A DNA stretch of 64,000 nucleotides from contig NZ_QCYJ01000021.1 of the NCBI RefSeq assembly GCF_003123685.1, positions 496,001 through 560,000 of the forward strand. Direction: 5' to 3'. The stretch's first letter is position 1, and each line of letters opens with the position of its first letter. The notes under the pieces were generated by a model that did no database searches, had not been told where the DNA came from, and saw nothing but the letters and a program-made list of their open reading frames with translations. A program made the position numbers and the translations under genes. Below are positions 1 to 11,570 of the stretch, one piece after another. The DNA is from Nocardia aurea (GTDB taxonomy: Bacteria; Actinomycetota; Actinomycetes; Mycobacteriales; Mycobacteriaceae).

Positions 1-2
1 GC

Positions 3-3000
3 GGCGGAGCCCTGGAATACATCGGACGCGTCGACTTCCAGATCAAGATCAGGGGTCAGCGCATCGAACTGGGTGAGATCGACGCCGCGCTGATCGCCTA
101 TCCGACGGTGTCCGCCGCGGTGACGGTGGTCCGCGGCGGGCCGGGCGGTCAGCCCGCGCTCGCGGCCTACGTGGTGGCGGAGACCGGAAGCACCGTCGAC
201 CCGGTCGACCTGCGCGCCCGGGTGTCGACCGTGCTGCCCGCGCATATGGTGCCCGCCGTGATCACGGTGCTGGACACGATGCCGCTCGCCTCGACCGGCA
301 AGGTGGATCGCAAGGCCTTGCCCGAACCCGATTTCGACAGTGCCGTCACCGATCTCGTCGCGCTGTCGGGCGAACTGGAACACACCGTGGCCGCCGCGTT
401 CGCCGAGGTGCTCGGCATCTCCGCGGTGGGCGCGACCACGTCGTTCTTCGCGCACGGCGGCGATTCCATCATGGTGATCCAGCTGGCGTCGCGGTTGAAG
501 TCGGCCGGTGTGCTCGTGACGGCCAGGGATATCTTCGAGCGCAAGACGGTGCGGGAGCTGGCGCGGGTGGCGGGCGCCGCTGAGCGTCGCGCGCTCGAGG
601 AGTTGCCGGGCGGCGGTATCGGCGAGATTCCGGCGACACCGATCGTGTCCTGGTACCTCGAACGACTCGGTACCGCGGACCGGTTCGCGCAATCGGTCCT
701 GGTCCGGCTGCCCGGTGCGGCCCGCGTCGAAGACGTGACGGCCGTCGTACAAGCGGTGCTCGACCAGCACGACATGTTGCGGGCCAGACTGCGCGACGGG
801 CGTCTCGAGGTCCTGCCCGCCGCCGATGCCGCGGGCTCGGTGCTGGTCCGGACGTTCGGCGAGGCGCAGGCTCCCGGTGGGGATGCCTTCACCGCCGTAC
901 TCGAGACCGCGGCCGCCGAGGCGGCCGGACGTCTGGATCCGGCGGCGGGACGGATGGCGCAGGTCGTCTGCCTGCTGCCCGAACCGGGTGTCGATTCCGA
1001 CGGCCGCGCCCTGATCGTCATCCACCACTTGGCCGTGGACGGCGTCTCGTGGCGAATCCTGGTGCCGGACTTCATGACCGCGTGGCAGCAGCACACGCTC
1101 GGCCAGGGCATCTCGCTGCCCGCGCAGGGCACATCCATGCGCCGCTGGGCGCACGCTCTCGTCGAGGCCGCCACCGCGCGAGCGGGCGAGATCGACCTGT
1201 GGGAGCGCACGAGCGGCGCCGTCGATCCGCAGCTGGGTTCGGCCGCGTTCGACCCGGCACTCGATATCCAGTCCACGGTCCGCCAGGTGACGATATCCGT
1301 GCCGACGACGGTGACCTCGGCCCTGTTGCACGCGGTGCCGGAAGCCGTCCACGGCAGTGTCGACGACGCGTTGCTCGCCGGACTGGCGGTCGCCGTGGCA
1401 CGCTGGCGCGCTCGGCGCGGCGTCACGCACACCGGCCTCAAGGTGCTCGTGGAGGGCCACGGACGTGAGGAGCGGATCGCCGAAGGCGCCGACCTGTCGC
1501 GCACCGTCGGCTGGTTCACCAACGCCTACCCCGTCGCGCTGGAAGTGGGCGACACCGGAACCGATATCCGCGCGACGGTGAAATCGGTGAAGGAGCAGTT
1601 GCGCGCGATCCCGGACAAGGGGATCGGGTACGGCCTGTTGCGGTACCTGAATCCGGACACCGCGGGCAGGCTCGCGGCGGCGGCCGAGCCGCAGATCAGT
1701 TTCAACAATCTCGGTCGGGTCGGCGTCGACGTGACGACCCTGTCCGAATACGCCTGGAGTCCCGCGGACGAGGAATTCGACCGCAGGGCGGCGTTCGACC
1801 AGGACATGCCCGCCGCGGCGGCCGTCACGATCGACGTCCACGTCGAGGAGACCGAATCGGGTCCGCGACTGTCCGCCTACGTCGGTTACGCCTCGCGTCT
1901 GTTCGAGCACGACGACGTGGTGGCACTCGCCGACGAGTGGGTCGCCGCGCTGACCGCGATCGCCGCCGAATCGGAACTGGACCGCGATTGGGGTCTGTCT
2001 CCGGCCGACGTCCCGCTCATCGAACTCGCTCAATCCGATCTCGACATCTTCGCGGACAGGTACGGTCCGCTCGCCGACGTGTGGTCACCCGCCCCGCTCC
2101 AGGCGGGCCTGCTGTTCCACGCCGACCTCGCCGTGGGCGGGCTCGACGTGTACACGGCGCAGTCGGTGCTCACGCTGGAGGGCGCGCTCGATCAGGACCG
2201 GCTCGAGCGCGCGGTGTCCGCCTTGCTCGGGCGCTATCCGAATCTGCGGGCGGCCTTCACCCGGACGACGCAGGGCGTCGCCGCGCAGATCGTTCCCGCC
2301 GACATCGCGATCTGCTGCGCCAAGGCGGACGCGAGCGGGGACGAGGCGGCGGTGCGGGCGCTGGTCGAGACCGAGCGCACCCGCGCGTTCGATCCCGCGC
2401 GGCCGCCGTTGCTGCGGTTGCTGACGGTCACCGCCGGACCGCGTGACTTCCGTCTGGTGCTGACAGCACACCATCTCCTGCTCGACGGTTGGTCGTTGCC
2501 GCTGCTGTGGCGAGAGTTGATCGGGCTGTACGCGGTCGACGCTCGGCACGAACTGCTCCCCGCCCCGGCGAGCTACCGCGACTACCTGGCCTGGCTCGAC
2601 GGTCGCGACCTGTCGGAAAGCCTCGACGTGTGGCGCGAGATGTTGCGCGATGTCGACGAGCCGACGCTGGTGTCGGATTCGGCGATCGGGACGACGGCGG
2701 ATGTCCCCGTCGATCTCGAGGTCGTCCTCGATCGCCGCGTCACCGCGGAACTGGAGGAATTCGCCCGTTCCCGCTCGGTGACGATGGCGACGATGGTGCA
2801 GTTCGCGTGGGCGGTCGTCCTCGGGAACCTGCTCGGCGTGGAGCGAGTGGTGTTCGGCAGCACCGTATCCGGGCGTCCCGCCGAGCTGCCCGGCGTGGAA
2901 TCCATGATCGGTCTGTTCATCAATACGGTGCCGGTGGCGGTGCGGGTTCGTCGCGACCGGACGATCGAGCAGTCGCTGGCGGACCTGCAGGCCGACAACA

Positions 3001-6000
3001 CCCGTCTGCTCGATCACCACTACGTCGAACTCTCGCGAATCATGTCGGCCACCGGCGCGGCGGCGCTGTTCGACACCCTCGTCGTTTTCGAGTCGTACCC
3101 GGTCGACAGCAGCGGGCTGGGCGAGGTCGATATCGACGGCATACGGGTGGTCGGCGCGACGGGAACCGACGCCGCGCACTACCCGATCACCGTGCAGGCG
3201 CATCTGCTCGAAGAACTGCACCTGCGGGTCCGCTATCAGCGCGCGTCCGTCGATGACGGCACGGCCGCGGGTCTCGCCGCGCGTCTGGAAACCGTATTGC
3301 GCGCCGTCACCACCGATCCCTCGGCACTGCTCCGCGAGGTCGACCTGCTGTCGGCCGACGAGCGCCGCGCATCGGTTCCCGCGTCGGGCGCCGACGGTGT
3401 GGCGCCGCGCGTGCTCGGCGATGTGTTGCGCGCGGGTGATCCGCAGGCTCCCGCGATCGTGTCGGAGTCGCGGACGGTGTCGTTCGACGAGTTGGACGGA
3501 TGGTCGTCACGACTGTCGCGTTTGTTGATCTCGGAGGGTGTCGGACCCGGCGACGTGGTCGGCCTCGTGATGGGCCGCGGCGTGGAACTGGTCACCGGCA
3601 TGTGGGCGGTCGCGAAGGCGGGCGCGGGTTTCGTCCTCGTCGATCCCCGGTATCCGATGGATCGCGTCGCGGGGATGCTGCGGGACGCGGACGTGCGCAC
3701 GGTGCTGTCGGCGTCGGTGGACGCGAGTGCGGTGCCACAGGACGTTCGGGTGGTGGTGCTGGACGATCCGGCCCTGGAATCGGAATTGGACAGGTACTCA
3801 CCCGCTCCGGTGTCCGATGCCGACCGGGTGCGACCCTGCCGGGTCTCCGACGTGGCGTACGTGCTGTTCACCTCCGGATCGACCGGTGTGCCGAAGGGGG
3901 TGATGGTGACACACGAGGGTTTGGCGAATTTCGCTGTCGAACAGCGTGATCGGTACGGCATCGACAGTTCCGCGCGGGTTCTCGCCGTCGCCGCTCCCGG
4001 TTTCGACGCGGTGGTGCTGGAACTGTTGATGGCGCACGCGTGTGGCGCGGCGCTCGTGGTCGCGCCCCCGCAGGTGTTCGCGGGTGTCGAACTGGCCGAA
4101 CTGATCGCCCGCGAGCGGGTGTCACACGCCTTCGTGACGCCCAGCGTGCTGGCGACGATGTCGCCGGAGGGGCTGGACTGCCTTCGGGTGCTCGTCGCCG
4201 GCGGCGAGGCGGTGACGGCCGAACTGGTGGCGGCATGGGGTGTCGGTCGGTCGCTGTTCAACGGATACGGGCCGACCGAGACCACGATCATGGCGATGAT
4301 CTCGGATCGACTGTCCCCGGCGGACCGCGTCGTGATCGGTGGTCCCGTTCGCGGCATGCGCTGTGTGGTCCTGGATCGGTGGTTGCGTCCGGTTCCCGAG
4401 GGCGTGGTCGGCGAGTTGTACGTCTCGGGGCCGGGTACGGCACGCGGGTACGCGGGCCGCGGCGGGGCGACGGCGGCCGCGTTCGTCGCGGCGCCGTTCG
4501 GCCACGGCGAGCGGATGTACCGCACCGGTGACGTCGTCCGGTGGTGTGACGGCGGAGTACTGGAATTCGTCGGGCGCGGCGACTTCCAGGTGAAGGTACG
4601 CGGTCAGCGGGTGGAGCCCGGTGAGATCGAAGCGACCCTGCTCGACCACCCCGCGGTGCGTCAGGCCGTGGTCGTGCTCCGTGCGGACGACCGCGGTGTC
4701 GACCGGTTGGCCGCCTATCTCGTGGCCGACGCCGACACCGATACCGCCGAGGTGGCGGCCGCCGCGCGGACGCGACTGCCCGGACACATGGTTCCCGAGG
4801 TCTTCGTCGTCCTGGCGGCGCTTCCGCTGACCAACACCGGCAAACTCGATCGCCGATCGCTGCCCGCACCGGATTTCGTGGATCGCCGCGAGTGGGTCGC
4901 TCCGCGCACCGATGTCGAATGCGTGGTGGCCCAGGTGTTCGAGGACGTGCTCGGCGTCGAGAGGGTCGGCGTGCTCGACGGCTTCTTCGAACTCGGCGGC
5001 AATTCGCTGTCGGCGACGCGGGCGGCCGCTCGGCTGGGTGCGGCCCTCGGGACGCGCGTGGGCGTGCGCGACCTGTTCGAAGCGCCGTCGGTCGGCGTGC
5101 TCGCCACGCGCCTGGCCACCCTCGACCGGGTCGAGCGGGCGCCACTGACCAGGCGTGCGCGCCCGGATCTGATTCCGCTTTCCCCCGCGCAGCAACGCAT
5201 GTGGTTCTTCAACCAGTTCGACACCTCGGTGGCGGCCTACAACGTGCCGCTGCTGGTTCGGCTGCGAGGCGAACTCGATATTGACGCGATGCGGCGCGCG
5301 TGCGACATGGTCGTCGCGCGGCACGAATCGCTGCGCACCAGGTACCCGATGACGGGGGGAACCCCGCACCAGGTGATCGTCGACGCGGCGGAGATCACGC
5401 ACGTGCTCGACCCGGTCGTCGTGGACGAAACGCAATTGATGGCACGGGCCGCGGCCGCGGTCTCGGTGAGTTTCGATGTGACCCAGGCGCCCCCGGTCCG
5501 GCTGGATCTGTTCACCCTGAGCGCGACCGATCACGTCCTGGCGATCACCGTGCACCACATCTGCGCGGACGGGCAGTCGATGATGCCGCTCGCCCGGGAT
5601 GTGGCCGCGGCCTATGTGGCGAGCACGCACGGCACCGAACCCCTGTGGCCCGAACTCGCGGTGCAGTACGCGGACTACTCGATGTGGCGTCGGGAAATGC
5701 TCGGCGACGAGAACGATCCCGATTCGGTGATCTCCGACCAACTGCGGTATTGGCGGGACACGCTCGCCGGCCTGCCCGAACTGCTCGAGCTGCCGACCGA
5801 CCTGCCCCGTCCGGCGATCGCCTCCATGCGCGGTGAAGCGGTCGACTTCGAGATCTCCTCGGCGCTGTGGTCGCGGATCGACGGAATCGCGCGGCAGGCG
5901 AACGCGACGGTGTTCATGGTGCTGCACGCCGCGCTCACCGTCCTGCTGTCGCGGCTCGCCGGTGTCGACGACATCGCCGTCGGCACACCGGTTTCCGGCC

Positions 6001-9000
6001 GCGGTGAACGCGAACTCGACGATCTCGTCGGTATGTTCGTGAACACCGTCGTGCTGCGGTCGCGGGTCGCGTCGCGGCAGCCGTTCGCGGAGTTGCTCGC
6101 CGCGACGCGCGATGCCGACCTGGCCGCGTTCGCCCATGCGGACGTGACTTTCGACCAGGTGGTGGAGATGCTCAATCCGCCTCGGTCGACGGCGCACCTG
6201 CCGGTGTACCAGGTGACCTTGGACGTGCAGAATCTGCGCGCCGCCGCGCTGACGCTGCCCGACCTGGTCATCGAGCCGATCGAGCACGGATACGAACAGG
6301 CCCAGGCGGATCTGAACGTCAAACTGGTCGATCGCTACGACGACAACGGCGCCCGGGCGGGGATGTCGGGCCGTCTGACCTACGCCAGTGATCTGTTCGT
6401 CGAGGAGACGATGCATCGCTTCGTCGACGCGTTCGTCCGGATCCTGGAGACCGTGACCGAGGATCCGACCGTCGTCGTCGGTGATATAGGCCTGGTCGAC
6501 ACCGCGCAACAGCTCGAGATCCTCGGTGCGGCGGGCACCGACGGCATCGCGGTGCCGGAAGTGACTCTGGCGCGGCTGTTCTCGGACAGCGTCGGCGCGC
6601 ACCCGGATGCGGTCGCGGTGAGCGACGGCGTCGCGCGGCTGACCTACGCGGAGCTGGATCGTCGTGCCGAGGCCGTGGCCGCGCGGTTGACCGAATGCGG
6701 CGCGGGACCGGAAACGCTGGTGGCCGTGGCGCTGTCGCGCTCGGTGGATCTGGTCGTCGGACTGCTCGGCGTGATCAAGGCGGGAGCGGGATATCTGCCG
6801 CTCGATCTCGCCTACCCGCGCGAGCGGGTGCGGTTCGTCCTCGACGACGCCGCGCCCGTGGTGGTGCTCACCGCCGCGGCGACGGCGTCGGACGTGCCGG
6901 AATACTCGGCTCCGGTGGTGTTGGTCGAGGACTGCGTGGAGGTCGGACCGCGGACACGGCGCGCCGCCGCGCCCGAGGCCGGACCGGACAATGTCGCCTA
7001 CGTCATCTACACCTCGGGATCGACGGGCAGGCCGAAGGGGGTCGTGGTGAGCCACCGCCAGGCGGTCACCCTGTTCACCAGGGCCGCCGAGCGATTCGAT
7101 CTCGGTCGCGACGACGTGTGGACGATGTTCCATTCGTACGCCTTCGATTTCGCGGTCTGGGAGATGTGGGGGCCGCTGGTCTCCGGCGGCCGCGTGGTGG
7201 TCGTCGACCACGACACCTCGCGGGCGCCGGACGCGCTGGTCCGGATACTGGTGCGGGAGCGGGTGACGGTGCTGAGCCAGACGCCGTCGGCGTTCTACGG
7301 TTTCGCCGACGCCGAGCGTCGCTACCGGGAATCCGGCAGCGCGGCGGGAGAACTCGCGCTGCGGTACGTGGTGCTCGGTGGCGAGGCGCTCGACACGTCG
7401 AGGCTCACCGAATGGTTCGCCGCGCACGAGCCGGACGCGCCGCGCGTGGTGAATATGTACGGAATCACCGAGACCACCGTGCACGTCACCTATTCCGAAC
7501 TCGGCGGCGCGAACTCGGCCGCGGTGGATTATTCGGCGGCGGACGGTCCGGCGGCGGACAACGCGGGAATCGGCACGCCCCTGCCGGGCCTGCGCGCCTA
7601 CGTGCTCGACGATCGGCTCCGTCCCACCCCGATCGGGGTCGTGGGGGAGATGTACATCGCGGGTGACCAACTCTCCCGCGGCTACCTCGGCGCCCGCTCG
7701 TTGAGTGCGAGCCGTTTCGTGGCGAATCCGTTCGGGCCCGCGGGCTCCCGGCTGTACCGTTCCGGCGACACCGCGCGTTGGCGACGTGCGGCGGACGGAC
7801 TGGAGTTGTCCTACGCGGGGCGCGCGGACGCGCAGGTGCAGTTGCGCGGCTTCCGTATCGAATTGGGTGAGGTGGAATCGGCGCTGCTGCGCCATCCCGC
7901 CGTGACCCAGGCCGCGGCCGCGGTGCATCGTCACGAACTCGGCGTGGATCAGTTGATCGGTTACGCGGTGGTGGACGGGCACGACATCGATCCCGGCGAG
8001 ATCCGCGCGACGGCGGCGCGGGTGCTGACGAGTTACATGGTGCCGTCGGTGGTGATGGTGCTGCCCGAACTGCCGCTGACGATCAACGGCAAACTCGATC
8101 GCAAGGCATTGCCCGGACCCGATTTCGGCGAGTCGGTCATCGAATTCGTCGCTCCGCGTACCCGGACCGAGAAGGTGCTCTGCGAGGTCTACGAGAAGGT
8201 GCTCGGTGTCGCGCGGGTCGGGGCGACGAACGGATTCTTCGATCTGGGCGGTAATTCGCTGCTCGCGACGAGCGTGGTGATCGAATTGCGCTCGCGCGGC
8301 GTGACGATCTCGCTGCCGTGGATGTTCGACGACGCCACGCCGGAGGCACTGGCGCGCAGGGCGGACGAGGCGGAGGGCGGTTCCGGCCTCCAGGTGCTGC
8401 TTCCGCTGCGCGCAGGCGGGTCCAAGCCCGCCATCTTCGGTGTCCACCCCGCGGGCGGCCTCGCCTGGTTCTACGGCGGCGTGGTCGAACACCTGGACCG
8501 GGACCGGCCGGTGTTCGGGTTGCAGGATCCGCACGTCGTCGCGGGCGAACCGTGCGCGGATTCGGTGGACGCGCTCGCCGAGCGGTATGTGGCCGAGATT
8601 CGCCGGGCGCAGCCGAACGGGCCGTATCACCTGCTCGGCTGGTCGCTCGGCGGTGAGATCGCCCATGCCATGGCGGTGCGGCTGCAGCGCGAGGGCGACC
8701 AGGTCGGCACCCTGGCCGTGCTCGACAGTGTCGTCGGCTGGGCCGACGGGCAGCCCGACCCCGCCATCGTCGCCACCAACGGCCACGCGCCGGGCGAGCT
8801 GATGGCGGACCTGCTCGGCGGCTGGCGGGAACTGTTCGACCTCGGTGACGCGGTGTCGGCACAGACCCACGAGCAGGCGTGGGGCGTCATCCGCGATCAG
8901 ATCGTCGCCACCGGGATGTTCACCGCCGACCAAGTGGATCGGTTGATGACCAGTTTCGAGACGGCGAGCGACATCGCGCGCGATTACCGTCCCGAGGTCT

Positions 9001-9227
9001 TCGACGGCGACATGGTCGTATTCACAGCGGGCCGGGACCGCGGCGACCACGACGCGATCGCCAGGACGTGGCGGCCCTACGCCACCGGCGAGGTCCATAA
9101 CACGGTGGTGGACGCGCGCCACCTCGAACTGACCCACCCGGCCGCGCTGGCCGTCGTCGGCCCGATCCTGGAGCGGTTCATGACGGGCGTCGAGGAGGCG
9201 GCGATGTCCGCGACATCACGGGAGTAG
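3..9227 (+). CDS. Non-ribosomal peptide synthetase, 3' part (A-T-E-C-A-T-C-A-T-TE)
   Basis: The gene is open at the left edge, and the first complete codon is at base 3. The order of domains is: the tail of an adenylation domain ([10 protein letters not shown] near 297); a carrier with GGDS (Ser codon 465); an epimerisation domain (HHLAVDG at 1023, GWFTNAYP near 1509); a condensation domain (HHLLLDG at 2469); a full A domain (TSGSTG near 3873); a carrier (Ser codon 5004); a condensation domain (HHICADG near 5550); a full A domain (about 6570-8130); a carrier (Ser codon 8256); and a type I thioesterase (GWSLGG, Ser codon 8643). All three carrier serines and the TE serine are present. A hand alignment of the last A domain to PheA gives pocket residues D-F-W-S-V-G-M-V-H, close to the known threonine code. 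The middle domain reads roughly D-A-L-F-V-G-G-I-M, which I cannot assign. The E domain implies a D-residue from the first module. The TE resembles EntF-type release domains. It converges on the PucR gene. Confidence 0.97.
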   Translation, partial: GGALEYIGRVDFQIKIRGQRIELGEIDAALIAYPTVSAAVTVVRGGPGGQPALAAYVVAETGSTVDPVDLRARVSTVLPAHMVPAVITVLDTMPLASTGKVDRKALPEPDFDSAVTDLVALSGELEHTVAAAFAEVLGISAVGATTSFFAHGGDSIMVIQLASRLKSAGVLVTARDIFERKTVRELARVAGAAERRALEELPGGGIGEIPATPIVSWYLERLGTADRFAQSVLVRLPGAARVEDVTAVVQAVLDQHDMLRARLRDGRLEVLPAADAAGSVLVRTFGEAQAPGGDAFTAVLETAAAEAAGRLDPAAGRMAQVVCLLPEPGVDSDGRALIVIHHLAVDGVSWRILVPDFMTAWQQHTLGQGISLPAQGTSMRRWAHALVEAATARAGEIDLWERTSGAVDPQLGSAAFDPALDIQSTVRQVTISVPTTVTSALLHAVPEAVHGSVDDALLAGLAVAVARWRARRGVTHTGLKVLVEGHGREERIAEGADLSRTVGWFTNAYPVALEVGDTGTDIRATVKSVKEQLRAIPDKGIGYGLLRYLNPDTAGRLAAAAEPQISFNNLGRVGVDVTTLSEYAWSPADEEFDRRAAFDQDMPAAAAVTIDVHVEETESGPRLSAYVGYASRLFEHDDVVALADEWVAALTAIAAESELDRDWGLSPADVPLIELAQSDLDIFADRYGPLADVWSPAPLQAGLLFHADLAVGGLDVYTAQSVLTLEGALDQDRLERAVSALLGRYPNLRAAFTRTTQGVAAQIVPADIAICCAKADASGDEAAVRALVETERTRAFDPARPPLLRLLTVTAGPRDFRLVLTAHHLLLDGWSLPLLWRELIGLYAVDARHELLPAPASYRDYLAWLDGRDLSESLDVWREMLRDVDEPTLVSDSAIGTTADVPVDLEVVLDRRVTAELEEFARSRSVTMATMVQFAWAVVLGNLLGVERVVFGSTVSGRPAELPGVESMIGLFINTVPVAVRVRRDRTIEQSLADLQADNTRLLDHHYVELSRIMSATGAAALFDTLVVFESYPVDSSGLGEVDIDGIRVVGATGTDAAHYPITVQAHLLEELHLRVRYQRASVDDGTAAGLAARLETVLRAVTTDPSALLREVDLLSADERRASVPASGADGVAPRVLGDVLRAGDPQAPAIVSESRTVSFDELDGWSSRLSRLLISEGVGPGDVVGLVMGRGVELVTGMWAVAKAGAGFVLVDPRYPMDRVAGMLRDADVRTVLSASVDASAVPQDVRVVVLDDPALESELDRYSPAPVSDADRVRPCRVSDVAYVLFTSGSTGVPKGVMVTHEGLANFAVEQRDRYGIDSSARVLAVAAPGFDAVVLELLMAHACGAALVVAPPQVFAGVELAELIARERVSHAFVTPSVLATMSPEGLDCLRVLVAGGEAVTAELVAAWGVGRSLFNGYGPTETTIMAMISDRLSPADRVVIGGPVRGMRCVVLDRWLRPVPEGVVGELYVSGPGTARGYAGRGGATAAAFVAAPFGHGERMYRTGDVVRWCDGGVLEFVGRGDFQVKVRGQRVEPGEIEATLLDHPAVRQAVVVLRADDRGVDRLAAYLVADADTDTAEVAAAARTRLPGHMVPEVFVVLAALPLTNTGKLDRRSLPAPDFVDRREWVAPRTDVECVVAQVFEDVLGVERVGVLDGFFELGGNSLSATRAAARLGAALGTRVGVRDLFEAPSVGVLATRLATLDRVERAPLTRRARPDLIPLSPAQQRMWFFNQFDTSVAAYNVPLLVRLRGELDIDAMRRACDMVVARHESLRTRYPMTGGTPHQVIVDAAEITHVLDPVVVDETQLMARAAAAVSVSFDVTQAPPVRLDLFTLSATDHVLAITVHHICADGQSMMPLARDVAAAYVASTHGTEPLWPELAVQYADYSMWRREMLGDENDPDSVISDQLRYWRDTLAGLPELLELPTDLPRPAIASMRGEAVDFEISSALWSRIDGIARQANATVFMVLHAALTVLLSRLAGVDDIAVGTPVSGRGERELDDLVGMFVNTVVLRSRVASRQPFAELLAATRDADLAAFAHADVTFDQVVEMLNPPRSTAHLPVYQVTLDVQNLRAAALTLPDLVIEPIEHGYEQAQADLNVKLVDRYDDNGARAGMSGRLTYASDLFVEETMHRFVDAFVRILETVTEDPTVVVGDIGLVDTAQQLEILGAAGTDGIAVPEVTLARLFSDSVGAHPDAVAVSDGVARLTYAELDRRAEAVAARLTECGAGPETLVAVALSRSVDLVVGLLGVIKAGAGYLPLDLAYPRERVRFVLDDAAPVVVLTAAATASDVPEYSAPVVLVEDCVEVGPRTRRAAAPEAGPDNVAYVIYTSGSTGRPKGVVVSHRQAVTLFTRAAERFDLGRDDVWTMFHSYAFDFAVWEMWGPLVSGGRVVVVDHDTSRAPDALVRILVRERVTVLSQTPSAFYGFADAERRYRESGSAAGELALRYVVLGGEALDTSRLTEWFAAHEPDAPRVVNMYGITETTVHVTYSELGGANSAAVDYSAADGPAADNAGIGTPLPGLRAYVLDDRLRPTPIGVVGEMYIAGDQLSRGYLGARSLSASRFVANPFGPAGSRLYRSGDTARWRRAADGLELSYAGRADAQVQLRGFRIELGEVESALLRHPAVTQAAAAVHRHELGVDQLIGYAVVDGHDIDPGEIRATAARVLTSYMVPSVVMVLPELPLTINGKLDRKALPGPDFGESVIEFVAPRTRTEKVLCEVYEKVLGVARVGATNGFFDLGGNSLLATSVVIELRSRGVTISLPWMFDDATPEALARRADEAEGGSGLQVLLPLRAGGSKPAIFGVHPAGGLAWFYGGVVEHLDRDRPVFGLQDPHVVAGEPCADSVDALAERYVAEIRRAQPNGPYHLLGWSLGGEIAHAMAVRLQREGDQVGTLAVLDSVVGWADGQPDPAIVATNGHAPGELMADLLGGWRELFDLGDAVSAQTHEQAWGVIRDQIVATGMFTADQVDRLMTSFETASDIARDYRPEVFDGDMVVFTAGRDRGDHDAIARTWRPYATGEVHNTVVDARHLELTHPAALAVVGPILERFMTGVEEAAMSATSRE

Positions 9228-9248
9228 CGCCCGGCGACGAGAAGCCGG

Positions 9249-9285
9249 GTCGCCCGCACCGTTATGCGCGATAGGTGCGGGCGAC
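9249..9285. terminator. Hairpin between convergent NRPS and PucR genes
   Basis: A perfect 12-bp inverted repeat (GTCGCCCGCACC / GGTGCGGGCGAC) has a 13-nt loop. It spans the stop codon of the minus-strand regulator and lies 21 nt after the NRPS stop. It is probably a bidirectional terminator. There is no strong U-tract, as is common in actinobacteria. Confidence 0.55.
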
Positions 9286-10479
9286 CAGGGCCGATCGTAG
9301 GTACCAGAGTCCGGACGGCTGTGACGGGTCGAATCCGGTCAACTGGCCGATCCGTTTGAGCCGGTAGTCGACGGTGTTGGTGTGCACATGCAGGACCCGG
9401 GCGGTGCGCTGCCGGTTGAGGTTGTTGGCGATGTGGCGCTGCAAGGTCTCGAGGAGTTCGGGGTGCGCGTCCAGCGGATCGAGGAGGGAGCCGAGATATT
9501 CGCGGCCGGGGCCGGGGCGGGTCAGCTGGTATTCGAGCGCCAACTCGTCGAAGCGGTACATACCGGGCACGGCTTGGAGTCGCTGCACCATGTCGAGGAG
9601 TTCGTGCGCCTGGTCCGCGGCATCGGGGATCTGCGCGGGGGCCGCGTCGATCATCGTCGCGGTGATGCCGACCTGGGCCGCGTGCGACAACTGGGTGATC
9701 AGCGCGTCGAGTTCGGCGCTGTCGAAGGTGGCCGACGGTACGAGTACGGTGCCGCCGTCCACGCTGAGCAACGACAACGCGTTGTTACCGCACCGGGTCG
9801 CGAGTTCGGCCTGTACCCGCCGGAGTTTGCGGCGTGCGACCACCTGGCTGTCCACCGCCGGATTGTGTTCCTCGCGATGCGGCGGAATCGCCACCGCAAC
9901 CACCGCGTAGGAATCCGCGATGGCGATGCCGCATTCGCGTGCCATGGTCGATGTGCTGTGTCCCCCGAGCAGCGCCGAGGTCAGCGTGTGCACCGCGGTG
10001 TGGTGTTCGCTGACGACCGAGCGCAGTTCGCGCACGTAGGCCACCGAGATGGCGGAGGTGATCTGGTCGAGCATCTCCAGCACGGCCTTGGCGCCGACGA
10101 CGAGGTTGTCGTAGTCCTTGATCGAGGCGCCCGAGACGACGAGGTCGAGCCCCATCTTGAACCCCTCGTGGATCGAGTGGTGGATGGTGTCGATCGGTAC
10201 ACCTTCGCGTGCCCATCCCGCCGCGGCGTCCTGGAGCCGCTGGAGTTTGGTGGGGATGTCCTTGCCGTCGAGCATGCTGATCGCGAACTCCAGGCAGACC
10301 CGGGTGATCGCGGTGACGTCGCCGGTGATGGCGTCTCCGGGTAGCGTTCCGCAGGGCACCACGTTCTCCACGAAGTGGCCCACCATCTGGCGTGACAGCG
10401 TGCGTATGTCCTGCAGCGGTGACGACATCGGCTTACCCGACAGGGTAAGACTCGGTCGCGCCGAGCTATCGACGGCCAT
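9262..10479 (-). CDS. PucR/CdaR-family transcriptional regulator
   Basis: This is a 405-residue DNA-binding regulator. The C-terminus has the family's helix-turn-helix signature (RQRTARVLHVHTNTVDYRLK, followed by RIGQLTGFDP). The middle holds the degenerate GGDEF-like region typical of CdaR/PucR proteins, and the N-terminal half is a helical sensor-like region. I chose the ATG at 10479 because a strong GGAAGGAG site lies just upstream. The open frame continues to 10671, but the added stretch looks non-coding. The gene converges on the NRPS and diverges from the acyl-carrier/aminolipid operon, so it may control either. A perfect inverted repeat at 10505-10529 sits 26 nt before its start and could be an autoregulatory operator. 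The effector is unknown. Confidence 0.85.
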   Translation of the reverse strand: MAVDSSARPSLTLSGKPMSSPLQDIRTLSRQMVGHFVENVVPCGTLPGDAITGDVTAITRVCLEFAISMLDGKDIPTKLQRLQDAAAGWAREGVPIDTIHHSIHEGFKMGLDLVVSGASIKDYDNLVVGAKAVLEMLDQITSAISVAYVRELRSVVSEHHTAVHTLTSALLGGHSTSTMARECGIAIADSYAVVAVAIPPHREEHNPAVDSQVVARRKLRRVQAELATRCGNNALSLLSVDGGTVLVPSATFDSAELDALITQLSHAAQVGITATMIDAAPAQIPDAADQAHELLDMVQRLQAVPGMYRFDELALEYQLTRPGPGREYLGSLLDPLDAHPELLETLQRHIANNLNRQRTARVLHVHTNTVDYRLKRIGQLTGFDPSQPSGLWYLRSALVARTYRA

Positions 10480-10504
10480 TGACGACTCCTTCCGCCCCCT
10501 GAAA

Positions 10505-10529
10505 TTAGTGTGCAACGCATTCACACTAA
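10505..10529. promoter_or_regulatory. Inverted repeat upstream of the PucR gene
   Basis: TTAGTGTG and CACACTAA form a perfect 8-bp inverted repeat with a 9-nt spacer. The spacing suits a dimeric regulator. The position directly before the PucR start suggests an operator. No experimental or database support is available to me. Confidence 0.45.
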
Positions 10530-11137
10530 CTGTGGCGAGGGGGGAATGGATCGATTCGGGTGGTTCTGAGAGTCCGAGAGTGGAACTGTCTCGAGGAGTC
10601 TTCGTCCGCGTCGACGCGCCCCTGTCTACCGATCGGTAATGAGAGGCGTCACATTTGCCTGCCGGACACATGGTTTGCCGCCTGTTTCGAACCGCTCCGG
10701 AACCCTCTTCTCGATAGTAAAAACACCGTTAACAAATTGTAATTCCCCTGGTAGCTGTGGTACCTCCAATTTTCTGATTTAAATACCGAGGAGTTGGTTT
10801 TTGGTATCCACCCTACGGTGCGATGAACTGACCGTGAACAGCGCGGTTTCCGATAATCGGAACTCCTCGCGTCCTCGGGTGCTTGGTGTCCCGAAATAAA
10901 GATGCCCCCAATTCATTGGGGAGAGTGTCTGGGACGCGTTGCGTCCATGTGTCCGACGCAAAGTGATGGCGTGACGCATCACATTCGGTCGAAAAGATAG
11001 CCACACACTTGCTTCTCGTTGAGAGATGCTGTCCGCCAGCACATTTGGAATTGCAGACATTTGATCTGCGGTGTACAGATTGGGACATGGCGCAACTGTG
11101 ATCGCTGACAGGTGCGTGAAGTGACGAGATATGACGC
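10530..11137. other. Long non-coding leader upstream of the ACP/aminolipid operon
   Basis: About 0.6 kb without a credible gene. Base composition is clearly more A+T-rich than the flanks around 10685-10800. It holds small inverted repeats, such as GGACGC-gtt-GCGTCC near 10932 and GTGATG/CATCAC near 10963, and three copies of a GACGCA word (about 10955, 10972 and 11133). The open frames on the minus strand here lack coding-like composition and run antisense into the ACP gene. It probably carries the operon promoter and its regulatory sites, but I cannot place -10/-35 elements with confidence. Confidence 0.4.
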
Positions 11138-11311
11138 ATGACAGTCTCGGTTGTTGATTCCGGAGGGCAAGTGATCGCAGTCTCGAGTGGCGTTGAATCA
11201 TGCATCGACCAGGGATTATTCGTGTTTCTTCCCGCGTCGGGCACCGCCGTCGCAGGTGTAGTGCCCGCCGCGGAATCGGTGGGCTCCGAGGTAGCCGGAG
11301 GGGGAAAATAA
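11138..11311 (+). CDS. Possible small leader peptide (57 aa) ahead of the ACP
   Basis: An ATG at 11138 opens a 57-codon frame, closed upstream by an in-frame TGA two codons earlier. An internal GTG at 11171 has a better ribosome site (GGAGGGCAA directly before it) and would give 46 residues. The TAA ends 2 nt before the ACP start, the kind of spacing seen for coupled genes. The peptide has one Cys (VESCIDQGLF) and an Ala/Val/Gly-rich second half. Third-position GC (about 60%) is lower than in the neighbours, so it may be regulatory or non-coding. I recognise no family. Confidence 0.3.
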   Translation: MTVSVVDSGGQVIAVSSGVESCIDQGLFVFLPASGTAVAGVVPAAESVGSEVAGGGK

Positions 11312-11313
11312 TC

Positions 11314-11565
11314 GTGTCCGATGAAATTACCGAGCGCGTCGGGGAACTCTTCCGCGCCGGACTTCAGGTGGCATACATAGATGTCGACACGCCATTGCTG
11401 GACTATGGCCTGGACTCCGTGCGATCCGCCGAAATCGTGATCGAACTCGAGCGCGCCTTCGGTGTCGAGCTGCTCGACGAAGAGGTCGCCACGCTCCATA
11501 CCGCGCGTGACGTGATCGACTGTGTTTCGGCGAAGTACCGCAGTCCCACCGAGGTCGGGGCATAG
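11314..11565 (+). CDS. Acyl carrier protein 1
   Basis: This is an 83-residue carrier protein of normal length. The phosphopantetheine site is GLDSVRSAE, with the Ser that would carry the 4'-phosphopantetheine arm. I chose the GTG at 11314 because GGAGGGGG lies about 9 nt upstream; a longer frame from 11200 lacks a good site. It opens the operon and lies 5 nt before the four-domain fusion gene. That fusion contains an acyl-ACP-reductase-like domain, so this ACP is a natural acyl donor to it. A second, related ACP lies at 18487. Confidence 0.9.
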   Translation: MSDEITERVGELFRAGLQVAYIDVDTPLLDYGLDSVRSAEIVIELERAFGVELLDEEVATLHTARDVIDCVSAKYRSPTEVGA

Positions 11566-11570
11566 GGTCC

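Noticed and set aside
4122-9137. 1671-codon open frame on the minus strand opposite the NRPS
   Set aside because: The protein is Arg/His/Gly-rich without any recognisable motif and mirrors the codon bias of the plus-strand NRPS, which has intact domains throughout.
10480-10671. N-terminal extension of the PucR-type regulator
   Set aside because: The added 64 residues look non-coding and cover the inverted repeat; a strong Shine-Dalgarno supports the start at 10479.
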